DNA of 64,000 nucleotides from Rhodospirillales bacterium 24-66-33 (GCA_002281855.1 NCHQ01000014.1:1-64000); one strand, 5' to 3'; counted from the stretch's first letter, positions 8,618 to 17,344 are shown. The notes: generated from the sequence alone by a model not told the origin. Translations and numbers: made by a program.

Positions 8618-8943
8618 ACGCCAATCCTACACTACGAGTGTGTCGTTTACGCTGCCGGTGCGTGAACTCCGACAGGTCGAACATGATGCTGGAAAGAGCC
8701 TTAACTTGGGCGAGTCCGTCAACGGAATGTTGTGCCTTCGGATGGCCTCGCACGCCCGAGATACCACAGGAAAAAGCGGGGGTATGTTCACGGGACATAG
8801 ACCAAGCGGCCGGTCGGCAGGTTCCGTCGGGCGGAGCTGCGTTCCGAAAGCGCGCTGGATTGCGCGTGTTGCCTGATACGGGAAGTCGTGGTTTGTTCCG
8901 CGCGAGTTCGGGGAGTGGAAACGAACCAATAGGGAGCTTCATC
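8618..8943. other. Divergent intergenic region before the TAXI-TRAP genes
   Basis: These 326 bp lie between a leftward membrane-protein gene and the rightward TAXI gene. I see no credible gene. A short perfect inverted repeat, ACACT-ACG-AGTGT, is at 8629-8641 next to the membrane-protein start. The region presumably holds two divergent promoters. GGGAG at 8934-8938 is the ribosome binding site of the TAXI gene. Confidence 0.6.
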
Positions 8944-9915
8944 ATGAATCGTCGTCAATTTATCGCCGCCGGCTCGGCCGCCGGTGCTTTCGGAGTGGCT
9001 GGCCTGTCTCTGCCGGCCGCCGCTCAGACCCAGTTCTCGATCGCCACCGGCACCACGGGTGCGGTCTACTATCCGCTCGGCGGCGCGATGGCGAACATCC
9101 TGAGCAAGAAGGTCCCGGGCTGGGCGGTCACCGCCGAGGCGACGGCGGGCTCGGTCGCCAACATGCACATGATTCGGGACGGCAAGGCGCAGATGGCGCT
9201 GACGCAGTGCGACACCGCCTATGACGCCATCAAGGGCCTCGACAAGTTCAAGGGCAAACCCGTGGACTCGCGGACGCTGGCGGTCGTTTATCCCAATCTG
9301 GTGCATTTCGTGACGATGGAAGGCACCGGCATCAACAAGCTTTCGGACATCAAGGGCAAGCGCATCTCGACCAGCGCGCCGGTCAGCGGATCCGAGGTGA
9401 TGGCGCTGCGCATCATCGACGAACTCGGCCTGAAGCTCAGCGACATCAAGCGAGAGCGTCTGTCGCCGGCCGAGAGCACGAATGCCATGAAAGACGGCAA
9501 GCTCGACGGCTACTTCTTCAATGGCGGTCCCCCGGTGGCGGCGATCACCGATCTGGCAGCGACCCAGGGCGTCAAGATCAAGCTGATCTCGACGGCCGAC
9601 CTGGTGCCGGCGCTGAACAAGAAATACGGTCCCGTCTTCGCCGCCAGCCAGATTCCGGCCAAGGCCTATCCGAACCAGGATGCGGCGGTGCCGGTGATCG
9701 CGATCTGGAACATCCTGATCGTGCCGGCGTCGATGAGCGACGATCAGGCCTACACCATCACCAAGACCCTGTGGGAGAACCATGCCGACCTCGTCGCCAC
9801 CCACAAGGCGTCGACCGACATGACGGCCCAGAACCAGAAGGCCGCGAATTCGTCGGTCCCGTTCCATCCAGGCGCGATGAAGTACTTCGCCGAGAAGGGC
9901 ATCAAGCTTTCGTAA
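8944..9915 (+). CDS. TAXI-family TRAP transporter substrate-binding protein
   Basis: A 323-residue periplasmic binding protein. The N terminus has a twin-arginine-type signal (MNRRQFIAAGSAAGAFG ... LPAAAQ). The mature protein begins FSIATGTTGAVYYPLGGAMA, the diagnostic opening of the TRAP-associated extracytoplasmic immunogenic (TAXI) family, followed by SVANMHMIRDGKAQMALTQ. It captures a small ligand, typically a carboxylate or amino acid, and delivers it to the membrane component encoded directly downstream (9985-11988). GGGAG precedes the start. The attenuating hairpin between the two genes would allow more binding protein than permease to be made. Confidence 0.93.
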   Translation: MNRRQFIAAGSAAGAFGVAGLSLPAAAQTQFSIATGTTGAVYYPLGGAMANILSKKVPGWAVTAEATAGSVANMHMIRDGKAQMALTQCDTAYDAIKGLDKFKGKPVDSRTLAVVYPNLVHFVTMEGTGINKLSDIKGKRISTSAPVSGSEVMALRIIDELGLKLSDIKRERLSPAESTNAMKDGKLDGYFFNGGPPVAAITDLAATQGVKIKLISTADLVPALNKKYGPVFAASQIPAKAYPNQDAAVPVIAIWNILIVPASMSDDQAYTITKTLWENHADLVATHKASTDMTAQNQKAANSSVPFHPGAMKYFAEKGIKLS

Positions 9916-9930
9916 CGACGGTGGTACTGG

Positions 9931-9968
9931 CGGGGCCCTCCAGCAAGAGAGGGCCCCGTTTGCTTTTT
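9931..9968 (+). terminator. Hairpin between TAXI binding protein and permease genes
   Basis: CGGGGCCCTC (9931-9940) pairs perfectly with GAGGGCCCCG (9949-9958) around an 8-nt loop and is followed by TTTGCTTTTT. It is a good rho-independent terminator placed inside the transporter operon, probably giving partial readthrough to the permease. Confidence 0.8.
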
Positions 9969-9984
9969 GGGGATGGGAAGAACG

Positions 9985-11988
9985 ATGACGGTCCAGGCCG
10001 AACTGCTGAGCGACGAGGAAAAGCGCAAGATCGAGGAGCTCGTCGAGCAGGAAGAAGGCGGCATCCACAAGTTCGTGGGCTGGTGGGGCAAGGTCCTCAC
10101 CTTCATCGCCTTCACCATGACCATCTTCCATCTCTATGCCGCGGCGTCGACGGTCGACACGCAGTCGCTGCGCGAGATCCATGTCGCCTACGCGCTCTCC
10201 CTGGTTTTCCTGCTGTTTCCGGCGGTGAAGAGCTGGCGCAACCGGGTCGCGCCATGGGACATCGTGGCGGCCGGCCTCGTGATCGTCTGCATCTGGTACA
10301 TGATGACGGGCGGCAGCTGGACGAGCTTCGCCGATTCCGATGACTTCCTCGATCGCTATGTCTCGCCGACACAGACCGATCTGGTGATCGGCGGGATACT
10401 GATCCTGCTGGTGCTGGAATCGACCCGCCGGGCAACCGGGTGGATCATGCCGATCCTGTCGGCGACGTTCCTGGCCTACGCGATGTGGGGCAACTACCTG
10501 CCGGCGCCGTGGACGCACAAGGGCTACCCGCTGTCCGACCTGATCGCCGAAGAATACATGACCTTGAACGGCATCTTCGGATCGGCCATCGACGTCTCCG
10601 CCACCCTGATCATCCTGTTCACGATTTTCGGCGCCATCCTGCAGGCCTCCGGGGCAGGCCGGTTCTTCATCGACTTCTCGCTGCGCGCCATGAAGGGCCA
10701 GCCGAATGCGGCCGGTCGCGCGGTCGTGCTGTCGTCCTTCCTGCTGGGCGGCCCGTCGGGTTCGGGCGTCGCGACCACCGTGACGATCGGCACCGTCGCC
10801 TGGCCGATCATGAAAGAGGCGGGCTACGGCAAGTCGGCGGCCGGCGGCCTGCTGGCCGCTGGCGGCCTCGGTGCCATCCTGTCGCCGCCGGTGCTGGGGG
10901 CCGCGGCCTTCCTGATCGCCGAATATCTGAAGATGTCCTACCTGGACATCGTGCGGATGGCCCTCATCCCCACCTGCCTCTACTACTTCGGCCTGCTGAT
11001 GATGACCGAGATCGATTCGCGCAAGTACGGCCTGCGCGCCGTCGATCCGTCGGTCGATCTCACGATGAAGCAGCTGATGACGCGGTACGGCTTCCACTTC
11101 ACGTCGCTGATCTCGGTCGTCGTGCTGATGGTGTGGGGCTTCTCGGCGACCTACGCCGTGTTCTGGTCGATCCTGCTGGCCATCATGGTGAGCTACTTGC
11201 GCGCCGACACGGCGCTCTGGCCGGACAGGCTCTTCCGGGCTCTGGCGGACGGCTCGATCCAGGCGTTGGGCGTTGCCGCGACCTGCGCCTGCGCCGGCCT
11301 CATCGTCGGCGTCATCACCAAGACCGGCCTGGCGCTGAAGTTCTCGTCGATCGTCATCGACCTGGCCGGCGGCTCGGTCTTCTGGACGGCGATGTACACG
11401 GCGCTGATCGTCTGGGTGGTCGGCCTCGCCGTGCCCGTGACGGCGTCCTACATCATGTGCGCGGTCATCGCGGCGCCTGCTCTGATCAAGCTCGGCATCC
11501 CGGACTACGCCGCGCACATGTTCATCTTCTACTACGCTGTGCTCTCCGAGGTGTCGCCGCCGACCGCGCTTGCGCCCTTCGCCGCGGCCACGATCACGCG
11601 GGCCGATCCCTACGTGACCACGCTGCAAAGCTGGAAATATGCCCTCCCGGCCTTCCTCGTGCCCTTCATCTTCGTCCTCGACCCGATCGGAACCGGCCTG
11701 CTACTGGAGACACCCAAGAACATGAGCTGGCTGTGGATTCCCTGGGTCACGCTGGGCGCTGCGGGCGGCATCGTCGCGCTGGCGGTCGCGGCGCAGGGCC
11801 ATCTGTGGCGGCCCCTCGGCATCGGTACACGCGTCGTCTGCGGTGTGGCCGGAATTGCGCTCACCTTCCCGGGCATCGTCGACGACTGGGTGGGAGGCAT
11901 GGTTGCCGCGCGGGCCATCGGGCTGGCCATTCTCGTGGCCGTGCTGCTCTACGAGTACAGGAGTCCGCGGCCTCATCACGCCGCCTGA
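9985..11988 (+). CDS. TRAP transporter permease, fused small and large subunits (TAXI type)
   Basis: A 667-residue inner-membrane permease in which the small DctQ-like and large DctM-like subunits form one chain, as is usual for TAXI systems. After a charged cytoplasmic N terminus (DEEKRKIEELVEQEEGG) come many membrane segments. Recognisable stretches are ESTRRATGWIMPI, the GRAVVLSSFLLGGPSGSGVATT transport motif near residues 240-265, and SEVSPPTALAPFAAA near 515. It imports the TAXI ligand using an ion gradient. The ATG at 9985 with GGGAAG just before it is preferred over in-frame upstream TTG/ATG codons. Confidence 0.92.
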   Translation: MTVQAELLSDEEKRKIEELVEQEEGGIHKFVGWWGKVLTFIAFTMTIFHLYAAASTVDTQSLREIHVAYALSLVFLLFPAVKSWRNRVAPWDIVAAGLVIVCIWYMMTGGSWTSFADSDDFLDRYVSPTQTDLVIGGILILLVLESTRRATGWIMPILSATFLAYAMWGNYLPAPWTHKGYPLSDLIAEEYMTLNGIFGSAIDVSATLIILFTIFGAILQASGAGRFFIDFSLRAMKGQPNAAGRAVVLSSFLLGGPSGSGVATTVTIGTVAWPIMKEAGYGKSAAGGLLAAGGLGAILSPPVLGAAAFLIAEYLKMSYLDIVRMALIPTCLYYFGLLMMTEIDSRKYGLRAVDPSVDLTMKQLMTRYGFHFTSLISVVVLMVWGFSATYAVFWSILLAIMVSYLRADTALWPDRLFRALADGSIQALGVAATCACAGLIVGVITKTGLALKFSSIVIDLAGGSVFWTAMYTALIVWVVGLAVPVTASYIMCAVIAAPALIKLGIPDYAAHMFIFYYAVLSEVSPPTALAPFAAATITRADPYVTTLQSWKYALPAFLVPFIFVLDPIGTGLLLETPKNMSWLWIPWVTLGAAGGIVALAVAAQGHLWRPLGIGTRVVCGVAGIALTFPGIVDDWVGGMVAARAIGLAILVAVLLYEYRSPRPHHAA

Positions 11989-12000
11989 CGCCCGATCTGT

Positions 12001-13002
12001 CTACTGGAAGACCACCCGAGCTTCCCGGCCCAGCATCTGCGGAATGCTCTGCGGATCGTCCGGCCGGATCTCGACCTCCAGAAGGCGCGCGTTGGATTCG
12101 CCGAGGTCGGCCTCCGACCTCTTGGTGCGCTTCACCGTCAGAGGCGTCCGGATGATCGTACCCATGTGCACGGTCCGGCTGCCCTGGAAGGTGAATTCGA
12201 CCTTGCCGCCCGGCTTGAGGGTGGGGAGATGGATCTCGTCGACATCGGCAAAGATGCGGATCTGGCTGAGGTCGACGATTTTGGCGATGCCGCGAAACGA
12301 GATACGTTCACCCTGCCGCGTGTAGATGTCGACCACGACCCCGTCGAGTGGCGAACGGACCATCGCGAGTTCGCGCTCTACCTTGGCGCCGTCCAGTTTT
12401 GCTTCGTAGATTGCGATGTCGGCTTCGATCTGGGCGAGATCTGCCTTCAGGATCTCCTTCTGATACCTGAGCTTGGCCTCCTCGCGTTCCAGCGCCTGCT
12501 GCGAGAGGGTGGACTGCAGCTGTTTCTGGTCGGGCGGTGCGCTGGAGCGCGACAATTCCAGGTCCTTGAGCCGGCTCTCGTCCGACGCCGACTTCACCGA
12601 TACTTCCTGAAGCGCGATCTCGGCCGTCCTGTAGCCTGAGATCATCGTCTCGCGTTTGCGTCGCGCCTTCGCGATCTCAGCCTCGATCCGGCGCACTTCG
12701 ACGTCTGCGGTGGCGTAATTGTTCAGTACTGCGATGACCTCGCCGCGCTTGACGGTCTGGCCATTCTTGATCCGCAGTTCGGTCAGCACGGAACCGCCGA
12801 CCGGGTCGCCGGCGATCACGGCCGTGCCCACGGGCGCATCGGTGTAACCCCGCGAGATCAGGGGGCCGTTCACTTCCGACCTGTTCTGCGCGCTGCCCAC
12901 CTGCAGTTCGGGCAGGCCAAAGACCCCGGCAGCGGCGATCACGACGATCGCCACCGCGCCGAATAGAACTCCGACCCATGCAAATTTACCGCTTTGCGCC
13001 AT
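12001..13002 (-). CDS. HlyD-type membrane fusion / periplasmic adaptor protein
   Basis: A 333-residue adaptor for a secretion or efflux pump. It has an N-terminal membrane anchor (FAWVGVLFGAVAIVVIAAAGV), a biotinyl-lipoyl half motif (LRIKNGQTVKRGEVIAVL), a long coiled coil (about residues 95-210, rich in E, A, K, Q), the second lipoyl half (ELAMVRSPLDGVVVDIYTRQGE) and a beta-barrel end. The adaptor would bridge an inner-membrane transporter to the outer membrane, but neither partner is adjacent. The gene sits alone between the TRAP permease (convergent, 12-bp gap) and a tRNA on the same strand, so its partner must be encoded elsewhere or it acts with a shared pump. Confidence 0.85.
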   Translation of the reverse strand: MAQSGKFAWVGVLFGAVAIVVIAAAGVFGLPELQVGSAQNRSEVNGPLISRGYTDAPVGTAVIAGDPVGGSVLTELRIKNGQTVKRGEVIAVLNNYATADVEVRRIEAEIAKARRKRETMISGYRTAEIALQEVSVKSASDESRLKDLELSRSSAPPDQKQLQSTLSQQALEREEAKLRYQKEILKADLAQIEADIAIYEAKLDGAKVERELAMVRSPLDGVVVDIYTRQGERISFRGIAKIVDLSQIRIFADVDEIHLPTLKPGGKVEFTFQGSRTVHMGTIIRTPLTVKRTKRSEADLGESNARLLEVEIRPDDPQSIPQMLGREARVVFQ

Positions 13003-13068
13003 CGCGGACCGCTTTCACCATCCACCCGAGATGGGCCTCTCGCTCCCTGTACGTCAAGGAGGAAGCGC

Positions 13069-13143
13069 TGGTGCTGCCGCACAGGATTGAACTGTGGACC
13101 TCCCCCTTACCAAGGGGGTGCTCTACCACTGAGCTACGGCAGC
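13069..13143 (-). tRNA. tRNA-Thr (anticodon GGU)
   Basis: A 75-nt cloverleaf with CCA encoded. The acceptor stem GCTGCCG pairs with CGGCAGC, the D arm is GCTC-AGTGGTA-GAGC, the anticodon arm is CCCCC-TTGGTAA-GGGGG, and the T arm is CACAG-TTCAATC-CTGTG. The anticodon GGT at loop positions 3-5 reads ACC and ACU codons. All stems are fully paired. It lies upstream of the HlyD-type gene on the same strand, with no sign of an integrated element at its 3' end. Confidence 0.96.
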
Positions 13144-13273
13144 GCGCGGCGGGGGTATGCCACACGCTTTGACGCGGTTCAACCGCTGCCGCCGGCCGGA
13201 ACCGGTCCCGTTCCGCGACTTGCCGACTCTTTCCGCCTCTGCCTAGGCTGGCGCAAAGAAAGCGGAGGAATGA

Positions 13274-14377
13274 ATGGACTGGCGCCCGATTTCTGCAGAT
13301 TCCCACATCACCGAGCCGCCCGGCTGCTATCGCGATCATATTGATCCGGCATTTCGCGATCGGGCGCCGCACGTCGTGCGCCACGAGAGCATGGGCGACA
13401 TCTATCTCGTCGATGGCATGAAGACGCCGGTTCCGATGGGCCTGATCGCCGCGGCCGGTGTCGCCCCGAAGGACATCCGGATCGGCGGCGCCCGGTTCGA
13501 GGACCTGCACCGCAGCGGCTGGGATCCCTCGACCCGTCTCCAGGATCAGGACAGGGACGGTGTCGCGGCAGAAATCATCTATCCGACCGTCGGCATGCTG
13601 ATCTGCAACCATCCCGATTTCGATTTCAAGAAAGCCTGCTTCGACGCCTACAACCGCTGGCTCCAGACCTACTGCGCGCACGCTCCAGATCGCCTGGTGG
13701 GGATGGGGCAGACGGCCATGCGGTCGGTGGAGGAAGGCATCGAGGATCTCCAACGCATCAAGGCGATGGGCTTTCGCGGCGTGATGATGCCGGGGAACCC
13801 GGCCGAAAAGGACTATGACGATCCGATCTACGATCCCTTCTGGGAGGCGGCGGTCGCACTCGAATTGCCATTGTCGTGGCATATCCTGACAACCTCTGGG
13901 GATAACTCCCTCTCAAGGCCCCGCGGCCCGAAGATCAACGGCTTCCTGTCGATCATTCGGGGCTGTCAGGACATCATGGGCATGCTGGTGTTCGGCGGGG
14001 TTTTCCAGAGGCACCCGGAGTTGCGTGTCGTCTGTGTCGAGGCCGATGCGGGCTGGGCGCCACATTTCATGTACCGGATGGATCATGCGTACAAACGCCA
14101 CCGTTACTGGATGAAGGGACAGGAGCTCGAGCGGCTACCGTCGGAGTATTTTCGCGATCACATAACGCTGACCTTTCAGGACGATTGGACCGCTTTCCAG
14201 TTCGCCGACCGGCTCGGCCCCAAACAGCTGATGTGGGCCAACGACTTCCCTCACAGCGATTCGACCTGGCCCTGGAGCCAAGAGGTCATTGACCAACAAA
14301 CCGGACATCTCGAGCCCGGCCTGCGCAAACGTATCCTTCGAGACAATGTGGCCGAACTGTACGGGCTCGCCGGCTAG
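13274..14377 (+). CDS. Amidohydrolase-2 family metal-dependent hydrolase
   Basis: A 367-residue TIM-barrel hydrolase or decarboxylase of the amidohydrolase 2 (ACMSD-like) group. The N-terminal metal-binding motif appears as SADSHITEPP rather than D-x-H-x-H, so one of the usual paired ligands is missing. Others follow: LSWHILTTSGD in mid-protein, VCVEADAGWAPHFMYRMDH, and MWANDFPHSDSTWP near the end, which contains the conserved D-x-P-H-x-(D/E) element. Such proteins act on cyclic amides, lactones or aromatic acids; the substrate is not readable. GCGGAGGA five bases upstream fixes the start at 13274. It appears monocistronic. Confidence 0.85.
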   Translation: MDWRPISADSHITEPPGCYRDHIDPAFRDRAPHVVRHESMGDIYLVDGMKTPVPMGLIAAAGVAPKDIRIGGARFEDLHRSGWDPSTRLQDQDRDGVAAEIIYPTVGMLICNHPDFDFKKACFDAYNRWLQTYCAHAPDRLVGMGQTAMRSVEEGIEDLQRIKAMGFRGVMMPGNPAEKDYDDPIYDPFWEAAVALELPLSWHILTTSGDNSLSRPRGPKINGFLSIIRGCQDIMGMLVFGGVFQRHPELRVVCVEADAGWAPHFMYRMDHAYKRHRYWMKGQELERLPSEYFRDHITLTFQDDWTAFQFADRLGPKQLMWANDFPHSDSTWPWSQEVIDQQTGHLEPGLRKRILRDNVAELYGLAG

Positions 14378-14383
14378 TTGCGG

Positions 14384-14554
14384 CTAACGAGTCGTATAAA
14401 CGGTCGTCTGCGCCGGGGCCGGCGTCGTATCGTAGACGACGGTCCGCTCCGACGTGCGCGCAGGCACGGGCTTCTCGACCACACGCTCAGTGTAGGACGC
14501 ACAGCCTGCGACGAACGCACAGGCGGCGAGGGTGACGATCGCGACGTGCTTCAC
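14384..14554 (-). CDS. Small lipoprotein
   Basis: A 56-residue lipoprotein starting with GTG at 14554, well placed after AAGGAG (7-nt spacer). The signal VKHVAIVTLAACAFVAGC ends in a lipobox (FVAGC) with the acylated Cys at residue 18. The mature part is short, Thr/Val/Pro-rich and probably disordered (ERVVEKPVPARTSERTVVYD). It resembles the many tiny envelope lipoproteins of alphaproteobacteria. It converges with the amidohydrolase, 6 bp apart. Confidence 0.7.
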   Translation of the reverse strand: MKHVAIVTLAACAFVAGCASYTERVVEKPVPARTSERTVVYDTTPAPAQTTVYTTR

Positions 14555-14748
14555 GGGGTGCTCCTTGTTGCCCTGATGGGCCGACAACGGCGCGAACCCT
14601 CGGCGGTTGCGGGGCGCGTGCACCATCACAGGTAGTCCCAACGGGACAGTTTGAAACGGCATCCGGTGTGCAATTTTTGGGATTGCCCGCACGAGGGATG
14701 ATCGAGCATTATGGGCTCGGCTAAATTGGCCATAGGGGAGAGGGGCTT

Positions 14749-15384
14749 ATGCTCAAGAAGTTGTTTGTTTTGCTTGCCGCCACGTTCATGATCGCCGCCT
14801 GCGACCAACCTGCGCCGGCCACTGCGCCGCCGCCGCCGCCGCCGCCGGCACCTCAGAGCTTCATGGTCTTCTTCGATTGGGACAGCGCCAAGCTGAACCC
14901 GCAGGCCACGAACGTCGTCGGTCAGGCTGCTGCAGCCTACAAGACTAAGGGTAGCGCCCGCATCACGGCGACCGGTCATACCGATACCACGGGTTCGGAA
15001 GCCTACAACATGGCGCTGTCGCTGCGCCGCGCGAACGCGGTCAAGGACGCGCTCGTCCAGCAGGGCGTGCCGGCCACCGCGATCGCGGTCGTCGGGCGCG
15101 GAATGCAAGGCCTGCTCGTCGCGACCGGCCCGAACGTTCGCGAGCCGCAAAACCGCCGCGTCGAGATCGTCATCGCGCAGATGATGGCCGCGGCTCCGAT
15201 GGATGACGCCGCCTATTGCAAGGCGTTGGCCGTGAAGTGGCGCGAATCCGTGCGTCGGGACTCAGTGGCCAGCGAGGGTCCGGCGGCGATCGCCAAGTGC
15301 GATGCCGGCGACTACAAGGCGGGCATTCCCGCTCTCGTGAAGTTGCTCAACGACGCCAAGGTTCCGCTGCCGCCGCGCAGCTGA
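14749..15384 (+). CDS. OmpA-family lipoprotein
   Basis: A 211-residue outer-membrane lipoprotein. MLKKLFVLLAATFMIAAC ends in a lipobox Cys at 18, followed by a Pro linker (nine consecutive Pro coded by CCG repeats) and an OmpA C-terminal peptidoglycan-binding domain (about 38-140; FFDWDSAKLNP, TGHTDTTG, NRRVEIVI). A 65-residue extension contains two Cys (AYCKAL and AKCDAG) that could form a disulphide. The OmpA part is nearly identical to the gene at the left edge of the window, so the two are paralogues. The rightward terminator follows at 15404. Confidence 0.92.
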   Translation: MLKKLFVLLAATFMIAACDQPAPATAPPPPPPPAPQSFMVFFDWDSAKLNPQATNVVGQAAAAYKTKGSARITATGHTDTTGSEAYNMALSLRRANAVKDALVQQGVPATAIAVVGRGMQGLLVATGPNVREPQNRRVEIVIAQMMAAAPMDDAAYCKALAVKWRESVRRDSVASEGPAAIAKCDAGDYKAGIPALVKLLNDAKVPLPPRS

Positions 15385-15403
15385 TACCCGACATCGACAA
15401 CGG

Positions 15404-15432
15404 AAAAGGCGGCCTTCGTGGCCGCCTTTTTT
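15404..15432 (+). terminator. Rho-independent terminator
   Basis: AAAAGGCGGCC pairs with GGCCGCCTTTT around the loop TTCGT, with two further T. It lies 20 bp after the OmpA-lipoprotein stop and can also serve the leftward gene that ends at 15438. Confidence 0.88.
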
Positions 15433-15437
15433 GTTGC

Positions 15438-15830
15438 CTACTTCCCCGCGGCGGGTCGCGAGGGTAGGCGTGCCCACTGGCGGGGCTGAAGCTCCCGATA
15501 CTCGATCCACGGGCCGGTCTCGGCGAAACCGGGATCCAGCGCCCCGACGTCGCTGACCCAATATCCGAGGGAACGCCGGTTCGGATCGAATTTCCAGGCA
15601 CCGACGACGATCTCATCGGCGACATGCCCTTCCAGGCCCGGGCAGAAGAGCAGGAGCGGTCCTTCGTCCTTCGGCGCCGTCTCGATCGGCCGCCAGGTCG
15701 CCGGGCGCAGGGATTCGATTTCCGCTGCCGCCCGCCAGCGCACGTCGCGCGCAAGGACGCCCGTGTCGTCGCCGGTCGGCCCGTGGTGCTCCCGGCACTC
15801 GGCGCGCAATTCATCGACGATGTCTTTCAT
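15438..15830 (-). CDS. Hypothetical protein with W-x-P-I-E-T-A-P-K motif
   Basis: A 130-residue soluble protein of unknown function. It contains WRPIETAPKDEGPLLLFCPG (about 46-65) followed by EIVVGAWKFD and WIEYRELQPRQWARLP. This WxPIETAPK...G...W...W arrangement recurs in small alphaproteobacterial proteins, some phage-associated and related to DUF551-like domains, but no function is established to my knowledge. The N-terminal 40 residues form a polar helix. No phage genes are adjacent here. Confidence 0.6.
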   Translation of the reverse strand: MKDIVDELRAECREHHGPTGDDTGVLARDVRWRAAAEIESLRPATWRPIETAPKDEGPLLLFCPGLEGHVADEIVVGAWKFDPNRRSLGYWVSDVGALDPGFAETGPWIEYRELQPRQWARLPSRPAAGK

Positions 15831-15893
15831 CTCATTTCCCCCGCTCGCATTCGCATCATCTTTTAGCGCAGCCCGAGCTTCCTTGATGTGACG

Positions 15894-15921
15894 TCCATTA
15901 TAGTAGAGATTTCCTCCATTA
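15894..15921. promoter_or_regulatory. Direct repeat before the XRE-cupin gene, possible operator
   Basis: TCCATTA occurs at 15894-15900 and again at 15915-15921, 21 bp apart (two helical turns). The repeats flank an AT-rich segment directly upstream of the AAGGAG ribosome binding site of the regulator gene. The placement suits autoregulation. Inference only. Confidence 0.3.
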
Positions 15922-15931
15922 AGGAGAGGTG

Positions 15932-16504
15932 ATGGAGTTCGGCATCAACGAACGGATCGCGGCCCGTGTGCGCGACCTCAGGGGCAGGCATGGCTTGTCT
16001 CTCGAGGCGCTGGCGGAGGCGAGCGGGGTCAGCCGTTCCATGATCTCCCTGATCGAGCGCGGTGAAAGCAATCCGACTGCCGTGCTTCTCGAAAAGCTGG
16101 CGACCGGCCTCGGAGTCTCTCTGGCAACGCTGTTCGAAACGCCGGCCGCGCCCCCGGCTCCCGTGTCCCGCCGGTCGGATCAGATCGAATGGCGAGACCC
16201 CGAATCGGGATACCTGCGTCGCAACGTCTCGCCGGACGGCTTCCCGTCGCCCATCCAGATGGTCGAGGTGATTTTTCCGGCGGGCGCGCACGTGGCCTAC
16301 GAGACGGCGGCGCGGCCGGGCGTGACCCATCAGCAGGTCTGGGTTCTCGAGGGCGCCATCCAGATGACGCTGGGGCAGGAGCGCTTCGAGCTGTGCGCCG
16401 GCGATTGCCTGGCGATGGTGCTCGACCGGCCGATTACCTACCACAATCCAACCCAGGGCCCGGCACGCTACTGCGTGGTCATCGTCGCGCCGCGGCCCGC
16501 CTGA
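15932..16504 (+). CDS. XRE-family regulator with C-terminal cupin domain
   Basis: A 190-residue transcription factor. Residues about 5-62 are a lambda-repressor-like helix-turn-helix (VRDLRGRHGLSLEALAEASG and SRSMISLIERGESNPT). Residues about 105-185 are a cupin barrel (QQVWVLEGAIQMTLGQERF, then GDCLAMVLDRPITYHNPT) that probably binds a small effector. The ATG at 15932 is 5 nt from AAGGAG; a GTG at 15929 is too close to it. The DMT transporter begins 3 bp downstream, so the regulator likely controls export of the metabolite it senses. Confidence 0.9.
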   Translation: MEFGINERIAARVRDLRGRHGLSLEALAEASGVSRSMISLIERGESNPTAVLLEKLATGLGVSLATLFETPAAPPAPVSRRSDQIEWRDPESGYLRRNVSPDGFPSPIQMVEVIFPAGAHVAYETAARPGVTHQQVWVLEGAIQMTLGQERFELCAGDCLAMVLDRPITYHNPTQGPARYCVVIVAPRPA

Positions 16505-16507
16505 ACG

Positions 16508-17344
16508 ATGGATCTCACAGACGTTTCGCTCGCCCTGCTGAGCGCCATCCTGCATGCGGGCTGGAATGCCGCCGTGAAGGCGAGCCGCAATCCGGCCCAG
16601 GTGATGACGGCCCAGATGGTGCTGGGCGCACTGCTCGTCGTGCCGGCGCTCTTCTTCTCCGGCCTCCCGAATTTCGCTTCCGTCGGCTGGATTGCCGCCT
16701 CGACCGTGATGAACGTGCTCACCGTGTCGGCCCTCCTGCGGGCCTATGAGCTGGGCGGATTCGGCCTCGTCTACCCTGTCGTCCGTTCCCTCGCGGTCTT
16801 GATGGTGGTGCCGCTGGCGGCTCTCATGACGGGTGAACGACTGGCAGCGGCGGGCCTGCTCGGCATCCTGATCATCTCGCTCGCGCTGGTCGTGCTCGCC
16901 TGGGACGCTGCGCGCGGGAAGGGGATCACGCGGGCGGCGATGGCATGGACCGCGGCGGCGGGAGTGGGCACGGCGGCCTACATCCTGTGCGACGCGCAGG
17001 GCGTACGGCTCTCGGGATCGCCCTGGGCCTACGGGTTCGTCGTATCGATCACCAATGCCGCGGCCATGGCCTGGCGGCAGCGCCGCTCGGGGCCGCCCTG
17101 GGTGCAGGTGACGTCCCATTGGGTTCTCGCCCTGCCGATCGCGGTCGCCGCCATGGGATCGTATCTGATGATCCTCTGGGTCTGGAGCCATGCGCCGATC
17201 GCTCCGGCAGCGGCGCTGCGCGACACCAGCGCAATCTTTGCCGTCCTCATCGCCGTGTTCTGGCTGAAGGAGCCCTTCACGCGTACGCGCATCGCGGCCG
17301 TCCTGCTGGCCGCCGCTGCGGTCCCCCTGCTGCGGTTCGGTTGA
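16508..17344 (+). CDS. DMT-superfamily (EamA-type) transporter
   Basis: A 278-residue inner-membrane protein with about ten membrane segments arranged as two EamA repeats. Repeat one begins near LLSAILHAGWNAAVKASRNP and repeat two near AMAWTAAAGVGTAAYIL. A typical C-terminal signature, FAVLIAVFWLKEPFTRTRIA, precedes the last helix. Such proteins export or import metabolites such as amino acids and their analogues. It is translationally close to the XRE-cupin regulator (3-bp gap). Confidence 0.88.
   Translation: MDLTDVSLALLSAILHAGWNAAVKASRNPAQVMTAQMVLGALLVVPALFFSGLPNFASVGWIAASTVMNVLTVSALLRAYELGGFGLVYPVVRSLAVLMVVPLAALMTGERLAAAGLLGILIISLALVVLAWDAARGKGITRAAMAWTAAAGVGTAAYILCDAQGVRLSGSPWAYGFVVSITNAAAMAWRQRRSGPPWVQVTSHWVLALPIAVAAMGSYLMILWVWSHAPIAPAAALRDTSAIFAVLIAVFWLKEPFTRTRIAAVLLAAAAVPLLRFG

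Noticed and set aside
8788..11628. Minus-strand open frame of 946 codons opposite the TAXI-TRAP genes
   Set aside because: It is exactly antisense to two certain genes and its translation is an Arg/His/Asp-rich low-complexity sequence typical of shadow frames in GC-rich DNA.
13069..13143. tRNA-Thr as an integration site of a genomic island
   Set aside because: No integrase gene or direct repeat of the tRNA 3' end is visible on either side.
14840..14866. CCG repeat as a microsatellite switch
   Set aside because: It simply encodes the Pro linker of the OmpA lipoprotein; slippage would only change the number of Pro residues.
15438..15830. Prophage remnant suggested by the WxPIETAPK protein
   Set aside because: No integrase, terminase or other phage genes occur nearby; one small domain is not enough.
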